64,000 nt of DNA from Euryarchaeota archaeon UBA91 (GCA_002499705.1 DAMU01000077.1:1-64000), one strand, 5' to 3'. Shown: positions 9,810-18,698, counted from the stretch's first letter. Numbers and translations: made by a program. The notes: a model not told the origin generated them from the sequence alone.

Positions 9810-11843
9810 TTGCTCGACTTATGCGGTGAACAAAACCCTCATGGCTATTCCATCATTGGAAAGCATGTGTGGACTGAAGAACACCGCCAGTGGGATACTG
9901 TTGATTACAGTTCACTGAAAGACGGGAGTGCATTTCCCAAAGAGTTCATGTGGGGCGTAGCTACTGCTTCACACCAAATTGAGGGAGGGAATACAAACAA
10001 TTGGTCTGCCTTTGAGCCTCGTTCTAAAAGTCAGCAATTAAGCGGTGATGCTTGCGACCATTGGAATCGGAGAGAAGAAGATGTTACACTCATCAAAGAA
10101 CTCGGAGTGTCACATTACAGATTTTCAATAGAATGGTCAAGAATCGAACCTCAGGAAGGGCATTACGATTCTAAAGCGATCCAGTGGTATTCCGATTTGG
10201 TCGATGAATTGTTGATTCAAGGCATCCAACCAATGGCGACTTTACACCACTTCACTCAACCCCTGTGGTGGGATGAACGTGGAGGTTTTGAAAAGGAAGA
10301 AAACATCACCGGATGGGTCAACTTTTGTTCTATGATGTTTGAACACCTTAGTGACCGTGTAGAATGGTGGTGCACAATCAATGAACCAGCGGTCTATGCG
10401 ACGATGGGGTATGTCTTGGGAGAGTTCCCACCCGGTGTTCGCTCGTTCAAACGAGTTCGAAAGGTGTCACTCAACTTAATGCGTGCTCACGCACGCTGCT
10501 ACCGTACACTCAAAGCAATGAAAAATGGAGATAAATGTCAAATTGGATTGGTAAAAAACATCAATATTTTCGATCCTTATCGCCGTTGGAATCCCCTTCA
10601 TTGGATGCAGGCGAAAATTCTTGATGGTATGTTCAATCAATGCTGGTTAAAAGCGCTGAGAACAGGAAAATTCAAACCACCGTCCGCCCTCTTTTCAAAG
10701 CGAATTGAAGGACTCCGAGGCAGCAGTGATTTCATTGGTGTGAATTATTATACCCATTTGTTGACCACGCCATTCATGCCAACAAAAGTGGAGATTGACC
10801 CACTTATTCGACCGTGGGAGCAGAGAACGGATTTCCGATACCCGATGTATGCAGAAGGACTCCGAAGGGCTTTTGACATGGTCACCAATCTCAAAATCCC
10901 TATTCTGGTTACTGAAAATGGAGTTGCAGATGATGACGATGATATGCGCCCTGAACATATTCGCAGACATCTTCTCATTACGTCTGAAGCCATTGCAGAC
11001 GGAATAGATGTGCGAGGATTTTACCACTGGAGTTTAATGGATAATTTTGAATGGGCAGAAGGCTATGACCAAAGATTTGGGTTATATCATGTGGAATTTG
11101 AGACACAAAAGAGAACCCTCAAAGAAAGCGGCCACGAATATGCTGCGATTGTGAAAGCGCATACAACCCCTCAACTTGTGATTATGGCAGGAGGATTAGG
11201 CACCCGTTTAGGAGAAATGTCTGAAAAAACGCCCAAATCATTGATTGAAGTGAACGGGAAACCGATGCTTCACCACATTCTTGATTGGGCAAAGACACAA
11301 GGATGCATGAACGCTCTAGTGCTCACAGGCCACCTTGGTGAACAGTTTGAAGGAATTACACACCCTGGAATGGCACTGACTTTCCATCAAGAAAAGGAGC
11401 CACTTGGAACCGGAGGTGCACTGTGGAATGCAAAGGAATTACTTGAGCAACGGTTTCTTCTTGTGTGGGGTGATGACTGGCATCCGATTGAGTACAAACC
11501 GTTGATTGAACTTCATCACTCTGCAGACGCACCCCTCACAATGACCGTTACTCAGGCACATGATTCCAAGAACCTTAGGCATGAGAATGGACGACTAATG
11601 CTGTATGACAAACACTCAGAATCATCTGAGACACTGAATGGATATGAGGCAGGAACAAGTATTGTTGAGAAATCGACCGTCCTCAAATACGGACACAGTG
11701 GCAAATGGAGCTGGGAAGAAACGGTGTACAGTGCACTCTCTGGCGAAGCTGCAGTGCATTTGGATGACACGGCTTTTTGGGACATGGGCACGCCTGAACG
11801 ACTTGCCTTATTCGAGAAATTCCTCAAGGATACTTCCGTGTGA
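9810..11843 (+). CDS. Fusion protein: GH1 beta-glycosidase plus sugar-phosphate nucleotidyltransferase
   Basis: One uninterrupted frame of 677 codons joins two enzymes. Residues about 42-450 are a GH1 beta-glycosidase: FMWGVATASHQIEGG, acid/base Glu in TINEPAVYATMG (about residue 192), nucleophile Glu in VTENG (about 369) and the HWSLMDNFEW motif. Residues about 456-677 are a Rossmann-type nucleotidyltransferase starting QLVIMAGGLGTRLGEMSEKTPKSL, with GTGGALW and DDWHP further on, like hexose- or heptose-1-phosphate nucleotidyltransferases. GH1 would release a hexose from a beta-glycoside; the second domain would activate a sugar phosphate. The start is uncertain: TTG 9810 and GTG 9867 are candidates, and there is no in-frame ATG before the GH1 core. 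No signal peptide is visible, so it is probably cytoplasmic. Its last 36 bases overlap the convergent galactokinase gene. Confidence 0.88.
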   Translation: MLDLCGEQNPHGYSIIGKHVWTEEHRQWDTVDYSSLKDGSAFPKEFMWGVATASHQIEGGNTNNWSAFEPRSKSQQLSGDACDHWNRREEDVTLIKELGVSHYRFSIEWSRIEPQEGHYDSKAIQWYSDLVDELLIQGIQPMATLHHFTQPLWWDERGGFEKEENITGWVNFCSMMFEHLSDRVEWWCTINEPAVYATMGYVLGEFPPGVRSFKRVRKVSLNLMRAHARCYRTLKAMKNGDKCQIGLVKNINIFDPYRRWNPLHWMQAKILDGMFNQCWLKALRTGKFKPPSALFSKRIEGLRGSSDFIGVNYYTHLLTTPFMPTKVEIDPLIRPWEQRTDFRYPMYAEGLRRAFDMVTNLKIPILVTENGVADDDDDMRPEHIRRHLLITSEAIADGIDVRGFYHWSLMDNFEWAEGYDQRFGLYHVEFETQKRTLKESGHEYAAIVKAHTTPQLVIMAGGLGTRLGEMSEKTPKSLIEVNGKPMLHHILDWAKTQGCMNALVLTGHLGEQFEGITHPGMALTFHQEKEPLGTGGALWNAKELLEQRFLLVWGDDWHPIEYKPLIELHHSADAPLTMTVTQAHDSKNLRHENGRLMLYDKHSESSETLNGYEAGTSIVEKSTVLKYGHSGKWSWEETVYSALSGEAAVHLDDTAFWDMGTPERLALFEKFLKDTSV

Positions 11844-12638
11844 AGCACGATATACTGGGTAATTTGGTAGCACTTGAGCGTGTTCAACCAAGACCAGAAT
11901 CATGCCGCCATAACCGCCGCCCATCATGCGCGCACCGTAGACACCGTCGGTTTGCTGTAACTTCTTCACCTGCTCATCGACATCAGGGTGACTGACGCCC
12001 AAAGATTTCAATGAAGCGTGTGAGGCATTGAGAAGGACTCCAAGGTCAGGAGCCGAGGCGCCTAAAGATGAACGTACACGCTTATTTTCGGAGTTAATGT
12101 GTGCAAGGCGGACCTTTTGATCAGCAGAACCTTGGTATGTTTGACTGAGTTGACGGTGAACTCCGGAATCAACCAATTTGAACATCCATGAAGAAGGAAG
12201 TTCAATTGATTCTGTGGAATGATTTGAAAAATCAATCATGGTAGCAAATCCTTCTTTTGCGTACATCATAGCCATCTGGTCCAGGAGTCCACAAGGTGTT
12301 TTCAATACTTCATGCTCGATTCGCTGGGCTTCTTTACACGCCTCTTGAGCATCCATGGCACCGTTTACACCCAAGACAACTGCAAGGCATAAAGCAGCAG
12401 ATGAAGACATTCCAACTCCGATTGGAATTTTACTTTCGACCGACAAGCGTGCCGGCCATCCACCTGCAGAACGCCACAATTCCACAACGGTAGAATCTCC
12501 TTCGTAGCCATCTTCCAGTGCATAAGCATCCAATGTCAACCGTAAATTGACGGCAAAAGGAAGGGCGAGCCCTCCCGCATAATCTGTATGCTCACCGAGA
12601 ATGTTGATTCGTGCAGGAAGTGATGCACGGCGATGCAT
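11808..12638 (-). CDS. galK: Compact galactokinase-like GHMP kinase
   Basis: A 276-residue GHMP-superfamily kinase, expected to phosphorylate galactose at C1 with ATP. The galactokinase signature RINILGEHTDYAGG is at residues about 10-23, the phosphate-binding loop IPIGVGMSSSAAL near 71-83, the catalytic-base region TPCGLLDQ near 114-121, and the C-terminal glycine motif ARMMGGGYGG near 236. It is about 70-110 residues shorter than typical galactokinases (350-390), with both termini trimmed. It is the last gene of a minus-strand operon, 22 bp after the M17 aminopeptidase, and overlaps convergently with the GH1-nucleotidyltransferase fusion, which suggests a shared galactoside-use role. A related specificity (arabinose, galacturonate or N-acetyl sugar) cannot be excluded. 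Confidence 0.82.
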   Translation of the reverse strand: MHRRASLPARINILGEHTDYAGGLALPFAVNLRLTLDAYALEDGYEGDSTVVELWRSAGGWPARLSVESKIPIGVGMSSSAALCLAVVLGVNGAMDAQEACKEAQRIEHEVLKTPCGLLDQMAMMYAKEGFATMIDFSNHSTESIELPSSWMFKLVDSGVHRQLSQTYQGSADQKVRLAHINSENKRVRSSLGASAPDLGVLLNASHASLKSLGVSHPDVDEQVKKLQQTDGVYGARMMGGGYGGMILVLVEHAQVLPNYPVYRASHGSILEEFLE

Positions 12639-12660
12639 AGTTTCGCCTCAGTGCTACGCT

Positions 12661-14154
12661 TCAACCATTGGTAATGAGGTGATACATAGTACGGACGTGA
12701 ATTCCAGTGGCACCGTTTCCAACCATTGAGTTGGTCTTTGCGCCCCAGTAGGTTCCGGCTATGTCCATGTGAGCCCAGGTGATTTGTTCACCGTCTTTCT
12801 CATAATTTCGATTTGGAACAAATTGCTTCAAGAATGCGGCTGCAGTGTTTGCTCCGCCGTATCGTCCAGCGCCAAGGTTTCGTGTGTCTGCAATTTTCGA
12901 ATTGGTCATTTCCTTCTCGAAAGCAGGAAGGAGCGGCATTGGCCAAGCCAATTCACCCACAGCGTTTCCTGCTTCGTGAATTCGTGTTCGGAAATCATCA
13001 TCATTGGACCAAAGTCCAGTTGCTTCGTGGCCAAGAGCCACAACACAAGCCCCAGTTAGGGTTGCAAAATCGATGATGTATTCTGGATCAAACTCTCCAG
13101 CTTTCCACAATCCGTCAGAGAGGACCAATCGTCCTTCAGCATCGGTGTTCAAGATTTCAATGGTCTTTCCAGACAATGTTGTGATGACGTCGCCAGGTCG
13201 TTGCGCATTGGATGATGGCATGTTTTCAGCCATGCAGGTTATCGCTACAACTTTGCCTTTATGTCCAGTAGATGCGAGAGCTTGCATTGTTCCAAAAACA
13301 GTTGCTGAGCCACCCATATCATACTTCATTTCATCCATGTTTGCACCAGGCTTGAGCGAGATTCCACCAGTGTCAAAGGTAATTCCTTTTCCAACAAGCA
13401 TTGGACATCGACCGGATTCCTCACTGTTCATTTCAAAGATGACCATGCATGGTTTTCGAGCAGAACCCATTCCAACTGCAACCAATCCACCCATACCAGC
13501 CTTCTTGGCTTGGTCATAATTGATGATGGTTACATTGACGTTATCGTATTGTTTTGCCCATTCCCATGCTTGGTCTGCAAATGCTTCAGGATACATATCG
13601 TTTGGAGGGCAATTGCCGAGGTCACGCGAAAGGTGAACTCCAGAGGCAACGCCAGCGTGGATTTTGGTAAGTGCTGCGAGGGCATCTTCTTGACCCTCAT
13701 CACAGGTAATTCGAACATCGAGTTCAGCCTCTTCGTCTTCATCATCTTGCATTTTATAATTGTCGTAAGAATAATCTCGCAAGAGCATTCCTTCTGCAAA
13801 TGCACCCATAGCCTCAACAGATGTTGCGCTGAATCGAACAGTCAAATCTGTGCCATGAGCTTTCTTTCGGTTTGCAATTACTGCTGCACCGGCTTTGCGG
13901 TAAGCATGAACGTCTACGTCGTCTTCTTTACCAAGACCGACAAGCATCGCTTTGCCACCTTCACTGCCGATGATTGACATTGTCGTCTTGTTTTTGGCTT
14001 TGAAGTCGCCTTCGGAAAGAATTCGGTTGATTTGGCCCTTTAATGCTGTGTGGAGGCCTTCTTGGAGAGATTCTGGAACTCCTTCTGAGCCTTCAAAAAG
14101 GGGCAAAATGAGGGTTCCGTTGATGTTGTGGCCGGGGCTTACGCTTACTTTCAT
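12661..14154 (-). CDS. pepA: Leucyl aminopeptidase, peptidase family M17
   Basis: A 497-residue cytosolic aminopeptidase that removes N-terminal residues from peptides using two divalent metals. The C-terminal catalytic domain has the diagnostic M17 signature NTDAEGRLVLSDGL. GKGITFDTGGISLKP supplies the lysine and aspartate of the metal and catalytic site, and MKYDMGGSATV follows. The start at ATG 14154 (MKVSVSPGHN) has an AGGTGA ribosome site five bases upstream; longer starts add residues that lie against the preceding stop. It is followed 22 bp later by galK and preceded 35 bp earlier by the M14 carboxypeptidase, so peptide trimming at both ends is encoded in one operon. Confidence 0.93.
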   Translation of the reverse strand: MKVSVSPGHNINGTLILPLFEGSEGVPESLQEGLHTALKGQINRILSEGDFKAKNKTTMSIIGSEGGKAMLVGLGKEDDVDVHAYRKAGAAVIANRKKAHGTDLTVRFSATSVEAMGAFAEGMLLRDYSYDNYKMQDDEDEEAELDVRITCDEGQEDALAALTKIHAGVASGVHLSRDLGNCPPNDMYPEAFADQAWEWAKQYDNVNVTIINYDQAKKAGMGGLVAVGMGSARKPCMVIFEMNSEESGRCPMLVGKGITFDTGGISLKPGANMDEMKYDMGGSATVFGTMQALASTGHKGKVVAITCMAENMPSSNAQRPGDVITTLSGKTIEILNTDAEGRLVLSDGLWKAGEFDPEYIIDFATLTGACVVALGHEATGLWSNDDDFRTRIHEAGNAVGELAWPMPLLPAFEKEMTNSKIADTRNLGAGRYGGANTAAAFLKQFVPNRNYEKDGEQITWAHMDIAGTYWGAKTNSMVGNGATGIHVRTMYHLITNG

Positions 14155-14189
14155 GAGTTCACCTATACTTGCGTAGGCTGTTCGGCATT

Positions 14190-15602
14190 TCAATTCTCGC
14201 TTGCGTCATTCCGTTCATTGCCTTCGTCTTGTTCAGATTTTCGGCGGGATTCAGCCTCATTAGCAAAAGCAGCGACTCCAATCACTGCTGCAAGTACTGA
14301 AATCGGATTGAACAGTCCGTATCCAATGAGGAAACGGTCTTGCTCAGTCTCGATATACGTTGCACTAATATTGACCGTTTCATTGACCCATGTTGCAGCG
14401 TTAATGACGCGCTTTTGATAGTTGAGGTTCCACATTCCATCTTCGGCAAACATGCCCGGATTGACTGAGAAAGACACAACCGAACTGTTTGTAGCGTTCA
14501 CTGAGAAGAAAGGTGAGATCCATGCCACTTCACCACTTTCGCCGATGTATTCGAGAGTGGCGTTTGCAGTGGAGGCCATTCCATGGTTCACAACATCCAA
14601 TGTCAGTGTATCATCATCAATTGTTATCGATTGCACATCAAGGCGAGCACGCCAATACCATACATTGTTGATGAGGTATTTCATAACATCCATCTCCTCC
14701 CCTAATCGTTCATTGAGAGCCTCAACTGAACCGGGGACAAATTGCTCGTCATCGGTTTCAAAGGTGAAGGTAGGGAAACCCATAACGCCGTAACCATAGT
14801 CTCTACTTGTTCCACAGTTTGGATACAATCCTTGATTTGCATTTTGAATTGGGATCTCTGAAATTCCGCCATTTACGTCATCTCGAATGCTGTGAAACAA
14901 TTCCCAATCAGGAGGCTGTTCTGGCCACTTACCCCATGGGTAAAGAATAATCCAGACACCCGTGTGCATGGTGACGTAAAGGTCAGCATCTGGAACAACG
15001 GTATTCATGTAAACCGAGTTGGCAAGGGTTTCAGGCTCACTAAAAGCAGATGTCCCAGGTTGAGTTGTGGGGCACGAATTCCAATAGTGGTCGTAATTTC
15101 GATTCAAATCAACCTGTCCGAGGTTCCATCGAGTATCAATATCATTGCCATCTGGATTCAGCATGATCAGAACGTGAACCTCCGAATTTTGTAGAACCTG
15201 AATTGCTTCTTCATTACCCTCAATCCAGCCGTCGATGTAATATTTGGCAGATAACCATGCCAATGCGGTTCCAAGATACTCGTTGCCATGATGGCCGCCA
15301 TCGATGTAGATGATTTCTTTTGAACTTCCATTGGGCTTGAATTCCGTGGACCAATCAGATAATTGAACAACCCACAGACTCTTGCCTGCTCGGGATTTTC
15401 CAACATCCTCTAATTTGACAATGTCGGGATTTTCATCTGCCCATTCATTGACTTCCAACGTCATTGCTGCCCAAGTCATGTGCACGTGGTTATCGATAGG
15501 ATCGCCAGGCCACGCCTCGCCTTGAGCGTCTTCTGCTTGAGCACTGGTAAGGGGGACAAGCGGAAGAAGCAGGCACAAGGTGAGGAAAATTGCTGCTCGC
15601 AT
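14190..15602 (-). CDS. Secreted, membrane-anchored zinc carboxypeptidase, family M14
   Basis: A 470-residue exported metallocarboxypeptidase. ATG 15602 begins a clean signal peptide (MRAAIFLTLCLLLPLVPLTSA). Zinc ligands are visible as His and Glu in GGHHGNEYLG and His in YVTMHTG. The substrate-binding arginine lies in DLNRNYDHYW, and TFETDDEQ carries the likely catalytic glutamate. A C-terminal beta domain of about 100 residues precedes a hydrophobic segment (ISVLAAVIGVAAFA) and a charged tail, so the enzyme is probably displayed outside the cell. It would release C-terminal residues from peptides cut by surface proteases such as the S8 enzyme upstream, with the M17 enzyme finishing inside the cell. 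Confidence 0.92.
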   Translation of the reverse strand: MRAAIFLTLCLLLPLVPLTSAQAEDAQGEAWPGDPIDNHVHMTWAAMTLEVNEWADENPDIVKLEDVGKSRAGKSLWVVQLSDWSTEFKPNGSSKEIIYIDGGHHGNEYLGTALAWLSAKYYIDGWIEGNEEAIQVLQNSEVHVLIMLNPDGNDIDTRWNLGQVDLNRNYDHYWNSCPTTQPGTSAFSEPETLANSVYMNTVVPDADLYVTMHTGVWIILYPWGKWPEQPPDWELFHSIRDDVNGGISEIPIQNANQGLYPNCGTSRDYGYGVMGFPTFTFETDDEQFVPGSVEALNERLGEEMDVMKYLINNVWYWRARLDVQSITIDDDTLTLDVVNHGMASTANATLEYIGESGEVAWISPFFSVNATNSSVVSFSVNPGMFAEDGMWNLNYQKRVINAATWVNETVNISATYIETEQDRFLIGYGLFNPISVLAAVIGVAAFANEAESRRKSEQDEGNERNDASEN

Positions 15603-15643
15603 GGCTGGCGCTAGCAAGCAAGAATCAAAAACGCTTGGGTGCG

Positions 15644-16069
15644 TTACCAATCCGAAGTAAAGGCGTTTGGATTGGTTACGCGTTCAGACTCACGAGTCCA
15701 AATTGAATTGATATTGGTTTGGCCACCGTAAATATCGGCAAAGGGGTCGATTTCTTCAGGATCCAAATTTCGTTGCATGTAAGCCTCAACCCGTTCACGC
15801 AAGTCGGGTTTAAACTTCCAATAGTGGATTCTCCACTCACGGCCATCCCAGAGGGTCGTTTCTTCCGATTCAGTAGTGAGAAGGTCATAATCTTGGAACA
15901 TGTAAAACAAGTTACGGTCGGTAGGCTCCAAGGCATTGTCAATGATACGATTGTAAAAACCAAAGAATCCGAGAGCGTGTTCTGCCATACCTTGAGCAAC
16001 TTCTTCATCCATCTCAAGATCGATGTGTTGTTGAATGGCTCGAGTAAGTTCCGATAATGTCATTGTCAT
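15644..16069 (-). CDS. Small conserved archaeal protein, DUF6015-like
   Basis: A 141-residue soluble acidic protein without catalytic motifs known to me. It starts MTMTLSELTRAIQQHIDLEMDEE, a likely helical segment, followed by a region rich in aromatic residues (FFGFYNRIID, NLFYMFQDYDLL, WDGREWRIHYWKF). The pattern recalls DUF6015 proteins of Thermoplasmatota; that match is from memory and not tested. I chose the ATG at 16069; a TTG at 16084 would extend it. It is the promoter-proximal gene of the minus-strand operon with the M14 and M17 peptidases and galactokinase, 41 bp before the M14 start. A regulatory or adaptor role would be inference. Confidence 0.6.
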   Translation of the reverse strand: MTMTLSELTRAIQQHIDLEMDEEVAQGMAEHALGFFGFYNRIIDNALEPTDRNLFYMFQDYDLLTTESEETTLWDGREWRIHYWKFKPDLRERVEAYMQRNLDPEEIDPFADIYGGQTNINSIWTRESERVTNPNAFTSDW

Positions 16070-16110
16070 TTTGATTTCCCCCAACCCGCTATTTTACTCC
16101 GCAGACACTG

Positions 16111-16118
16111 TATATTAT
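16111..16118 (-). promoter_or_regulatory. Candidate TATA box of the peptidase-galK operon
   Basis: On the minus strand the bases read AATAATATA in an otherwise mixed intergenic stretch, about 45 bp before the ATG at 16069. An archaeal start site about 25 bp downstream of it would give a leader of roughly 15-20 nt. No conserved BRE could be confirmed by eye. Confidence 0.35.
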
Positions 16119-16303
16119 TGTCATCCGACCCATATAGACTCATCGCTCGTATTTCATGAAAACACAAAAAATAAGCGAATATTGTCCCCCCAGCACCCAA
16201 AATAAGGAGGCCACGAGTAGCCCGCCTCATACAACCCAACAGGTGACTCAACTTAAACAACATCAATCAACAGCCTCAAAAATGCCTGTGTAAGGGCAAG
16301 GTT

Positions 16304-17335
16304 GTGAGCGAAGAGTATGTGCAGGGAAATTTCCTTGGCCTACCCGAAAAGGGGGGCGAAGTCGATGTCGCAATTCTGCAACTGCCTTACGAACTCACGA
16401 CCTCTTACGGACAGGGTACTGCTGGAGGCCCAGCAGCATGCATCACCGCCAGCGCTCAAGTCGAGTTGTTTGATGCATCGCTTGGCGAAGACCTACCTGC
16501 TGGTGCCGCTCTCTTCACCGCACCAGAATGGGATGCTGAAGGTAACAGCCTTGCTGAACAACTGGACAACATGAGCGGATATCTGAGACCTTGGTATGCT
16601 GGTGATTGTTTCCCCCTCATTTTAGGTGGCGAACACGGAATTTTGCCGCCCTTAGTCTATGCAGCGCAGCACCATCCGATGGTGGGTGGGGATATCGAAC
16701 GCTTAACTGTCGTGCAAATTGACGCTCATGCCGACTTGCGCGAACAACTCGACGGGGAGCCATATTCACATGCTTGTGCTGCAAGTCGTTCGCTTGATCT
16801 TGGCATAGGGAAACTGGTTCAAATTGGTATCCGTGCATATTCAAAGCAGGAAGCTGAATTCATCGAAAAAGATCAAAGAGTGACGACGTTTTTTGCACGT
16901 GACACACAATCTCCATCACACGGAGAAGCTGCATGGACTTCATGTTTAGAGACATTGAGAAGTTTAAGCGGTCCTGTTCATCTCACCATTGACATTGATG
17001 GATTAGATGGCAGCATCGTGCCCGCCACTGGAACTCCCGTTCCTGGAGGACTCTCGTTTTGGCGAGCAGCAGAAACGATTGAAGCAGTTTTCTCGGCCCC
17101 AAATGCGACGGTAATTAGTGCTGATGTCAATGAAATTGTGGCCCAAGAAGATTCCCCACTCACACAATTCACCGCTGCAATGTTAGCGACTAAAGTAATA
17201 GCAACGCAACTCAAGGCACGAAAAGACGGACGATGGAAGGCTGCAGCGGCTCAAGCAGGAAAACAGCGAGTTGCAGAACCATGTGATTATTTTCGAAAAC
17301 AAATGAAAAGTGATATTCCGAAAGAAACAGCATGA
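16304..17335 (+). CDS. speB: Agmatinase/arginase-family ureohydrolase
   Basis: A 343-residue ureohydrolase that hydrolyses a guanidino group to an amine and urea using two manganese ions. The ligands are in order: GGEHG (His), DAHADLR (Asp, His, Asp) and DIDGLDGS (two Asp), plus the SADVNEI segment typical of the family. The start is GTG 16304 (MSEEYVQGNF). The next genes are SpeD-family and deoxyhypusine synthase, so the substrate is probably agmatine or N1-aminopropylagmatine, feeding putrescine or spermidine for hypusine. Arginase, formimidoylglutamase or guanidinobutyrase activity cannot be excluded from sequence, but the context favours polyamine synthesis. Confidence 0.88.
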   Translation: MSEEYVQGNFLGLPEKGGEVDVAILQLPYELTTSYGQGTAGGPAACITASAQVELFDASLGEDLPAGAALFTAPEWDAEGNSLAEQLDNMSGYLRPWYAGDCFPLILGGEHGILPPLVYAAQHHPMVGGDIERLTVVQIDAHADLREQLDGEPYSHACAASRSLDLGIGKLVQIGIRAYSKQEAEFIEKDQRVTTFFARDTQSPSHGEAAWTSCLETLRSLSGPVHLTIDIDGLDGSIVPATGTPVPGGLSFWRAAETIEAVFSAPNATVISADVNEIVAQEDSPLTQFTAAMLATKVIATQLKARKDGRWKAAAAQAGKQRVAEPCDYFRKQMKSDIPKETA

Positions 17336-17350
17336 AGAGGAGTGAATGTG

Positions 17351-17740
17351 ATGACGAATTTAGAAGCACATGGCGCCCACGTATTCCTCGATTACACGGG
17401 ATATGTCTCTCCCACCGAGAATGATGGACAATGGATTCTCGAACTTCTGGAACAAGCAGTTGAACGCAGTGATGCAAGAAAGGTCCATTCCCATGTCGAA
17501 CCGTTCGATGGTTCCCTCTCTCCTGTTGGATTCGCTGCGGTGGTATTACTTGACGAGAGTCACGTTACTGCTCACTGCTATTCGGAGAGTGGCTGGTTGG
17601 CTTTGGATTGTTTCACTTGTGGTGGTTCAGACCCCGAGGCCTTAGCAGACGATATCCATCTTCAACTGACGAAAGAGATTCCATCACTTGAACTCAAGCG
17701 TAGACAGCATGTTGCTCGCTTTTTACATGAGGAGGCTTAA
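17351..17740 (+). CDS. speD: SpeD-family pyruvoyl decarboxylase (S-adenosylmethionine or arginine decarboxylase)
   Basis: A 129-residue single-domain member of the SpeD family. These proenzymes self-cleave before a serine to make the pyruvoyl group. The cleavage motif is DESHVTAH with Ser near residue 70. The catalytic cysteine motif is LDCFTCGG. The usual product, decarboxylated AdoMet, donates aminopropyl groups for spermidine. Some archaeal SpeD homologues are arginine decarboxylases, which would supply agmatine for the ureohydrolase encoded 15 bp upstream, so both functions stay open. I preferred ATG 17351, which has a GAGGAG site eight bases upstream; GTG 17342 overlaps that site. It overlaps the ribosome-binding region of the next gene. 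Confidence 0.85.
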   Translation: MTNLEAHGAHVFLDYTGYVSPTENDGQWILELLEQAVERSDARKVHSHVEPFDGSLSPVGFAAVVLLDESHVTAHCYSESGWLALDCFTCGGSDPEALADDIHLQLTKEIPSLELKRRQHVARFLHEEA

Positions 17741-17741
17741 C

Positions 17742-18698
17742 ATGTCTGTTCGGAAATTTGTCGATCAGAATTACCGTCATTTTAACGCAGGTGAACTTGC
17801 TCGTGCTGCACGTTCCTTAACTCATTTTTTAGACGGTGGAGGCAAGATTTTTGTCACGCTTGCTGGGGCTATGAGCACTGCTGAACTCGGTCGAAGTTTG
17901 GCACCACTGATTCGTGCAGGCCATATTGCTGGAATCTCTTGCACTGGAGCAAACTTAGAAGAAGACCTGTTTCATTTGGTCGCTCATAATTCCTATGTGT
18001 CCATCGAAAACTGGCGTAACCTCTCTGCTGAGGACGAGGCTGAATTGTTAGAGAAGAAACTCAATCGTGTCACAGATATTTGCATTCCTGAAGAAGAAGC
18101 CTTTCGAAAAATAGAACATCATATTGTCTCATGTTGGAAACAGGCTGACAAAGATGGCGTGTCTAAACTCCCTCACGAATACTTCTACCAATTATTGCAA
18201 GACGGAACATTGGAAGCGGCTTTTGAAGCAAATCCAGAACATTCTTGGCTCTATGCTGCTGCAGAAAGAAGTCTTCCCATATTCGTCCCAGGCTGGGAGG
18301 ATTCAACGCTTGGAAATATCTTTGCTGCTCGCTGTATTGAAGGAGAGATACGCCCCACTGCGATTAAAAATGGCGTTGAATACATGATTCAGTTGGCGCA
18401 ATGGTATGAATCGAGAACGGACTCTCTGGCCTTTCTCCAAATCGGAGGAGGCATCGCAGGAGATTTCCCGATTTGCGTAGTACCTATGCTCAATCAAGAT
18501 TTAGAAAGGAAGGTTCCTCTATGGGGCTGGTATTGCCAAATAAGCGAAGCATCTGCATCCTATGGAGGTTATTCAGGTGCACCCCCAAACGAAAAAATCA
18601 CTTGGGGCAAACTCAACATCGATACGCCGAAGTTTGTAATTGAAAGCGATGCCACCATAGTTGCTCCATTGCTGTTTGGATATGTTATGGACGCTTAG
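17742..18698 (+). CDS. dys: Deoxyhypusine synthase
   Basis: A 318-residue NAD-dependent enzyme that moves the aminobutyl group of spermidine onto a lysine of translation factor aIF5A. Recognisable blocks are KIFVTLAGAMSTAELG, ISCTGANLEEDLFH, LPIFVPGWEDSTLGN and LQIGGGIAGDFPICVVPML. The active-site lysine lies in ITWGKL (about residue 290), matching the conserved WGK of the family. The start is ATG 17742, one base after the speD stop, with GGAGG just upstream. Placement third in the polyamine operon makes spermidine supply and its use for hypusine co-transcribed. No aIF5A gene is in the window. Confidence 0.92.
   Translation: MSVRKFVDQNYRHFNAGELARAARSLTHFLDGGGKIFVTLAGAMSTAELGRSLAPLIRAGHIAGISCTGANLEEDLFHLVAHNSYVSIENWRNLSAEDEAELLEKKLNRVTDICIPEEEAFRKIEHHIVSCWKQADKDGVSKLPHEYFYQLLQDGTLEAAFEANPEHSWLYAAAERSLPIFVPGWEDSTLGNIFAARCIEGEIRPTAIKNGVEYMIQLAQWYESRTDSLAFLQIGGGIAGDFPICVVPMLNQDLERKVPLWGWYCQISEASASYGGYSGAPPNEKITWGKLNIDTPKFVIESDATIVAPLLFGYVMDA

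Noticed and set aside
9667..9918. An 83-codon plus-strand frame running through tRNA-Gly(UCC)
   Set aside because: It spans the whole tRNA and part of the GH1 gene in another frame; no motif or ribosome site.
11150..11190. Possible frameshift or assembly join between the GH1 and nucleotidyltransferase domains
   Set aside because: The frame is open across the junction, the linker is short and of normal composition, and no start codon with a ribosome site marks a second gene; still worth checking in relatives.
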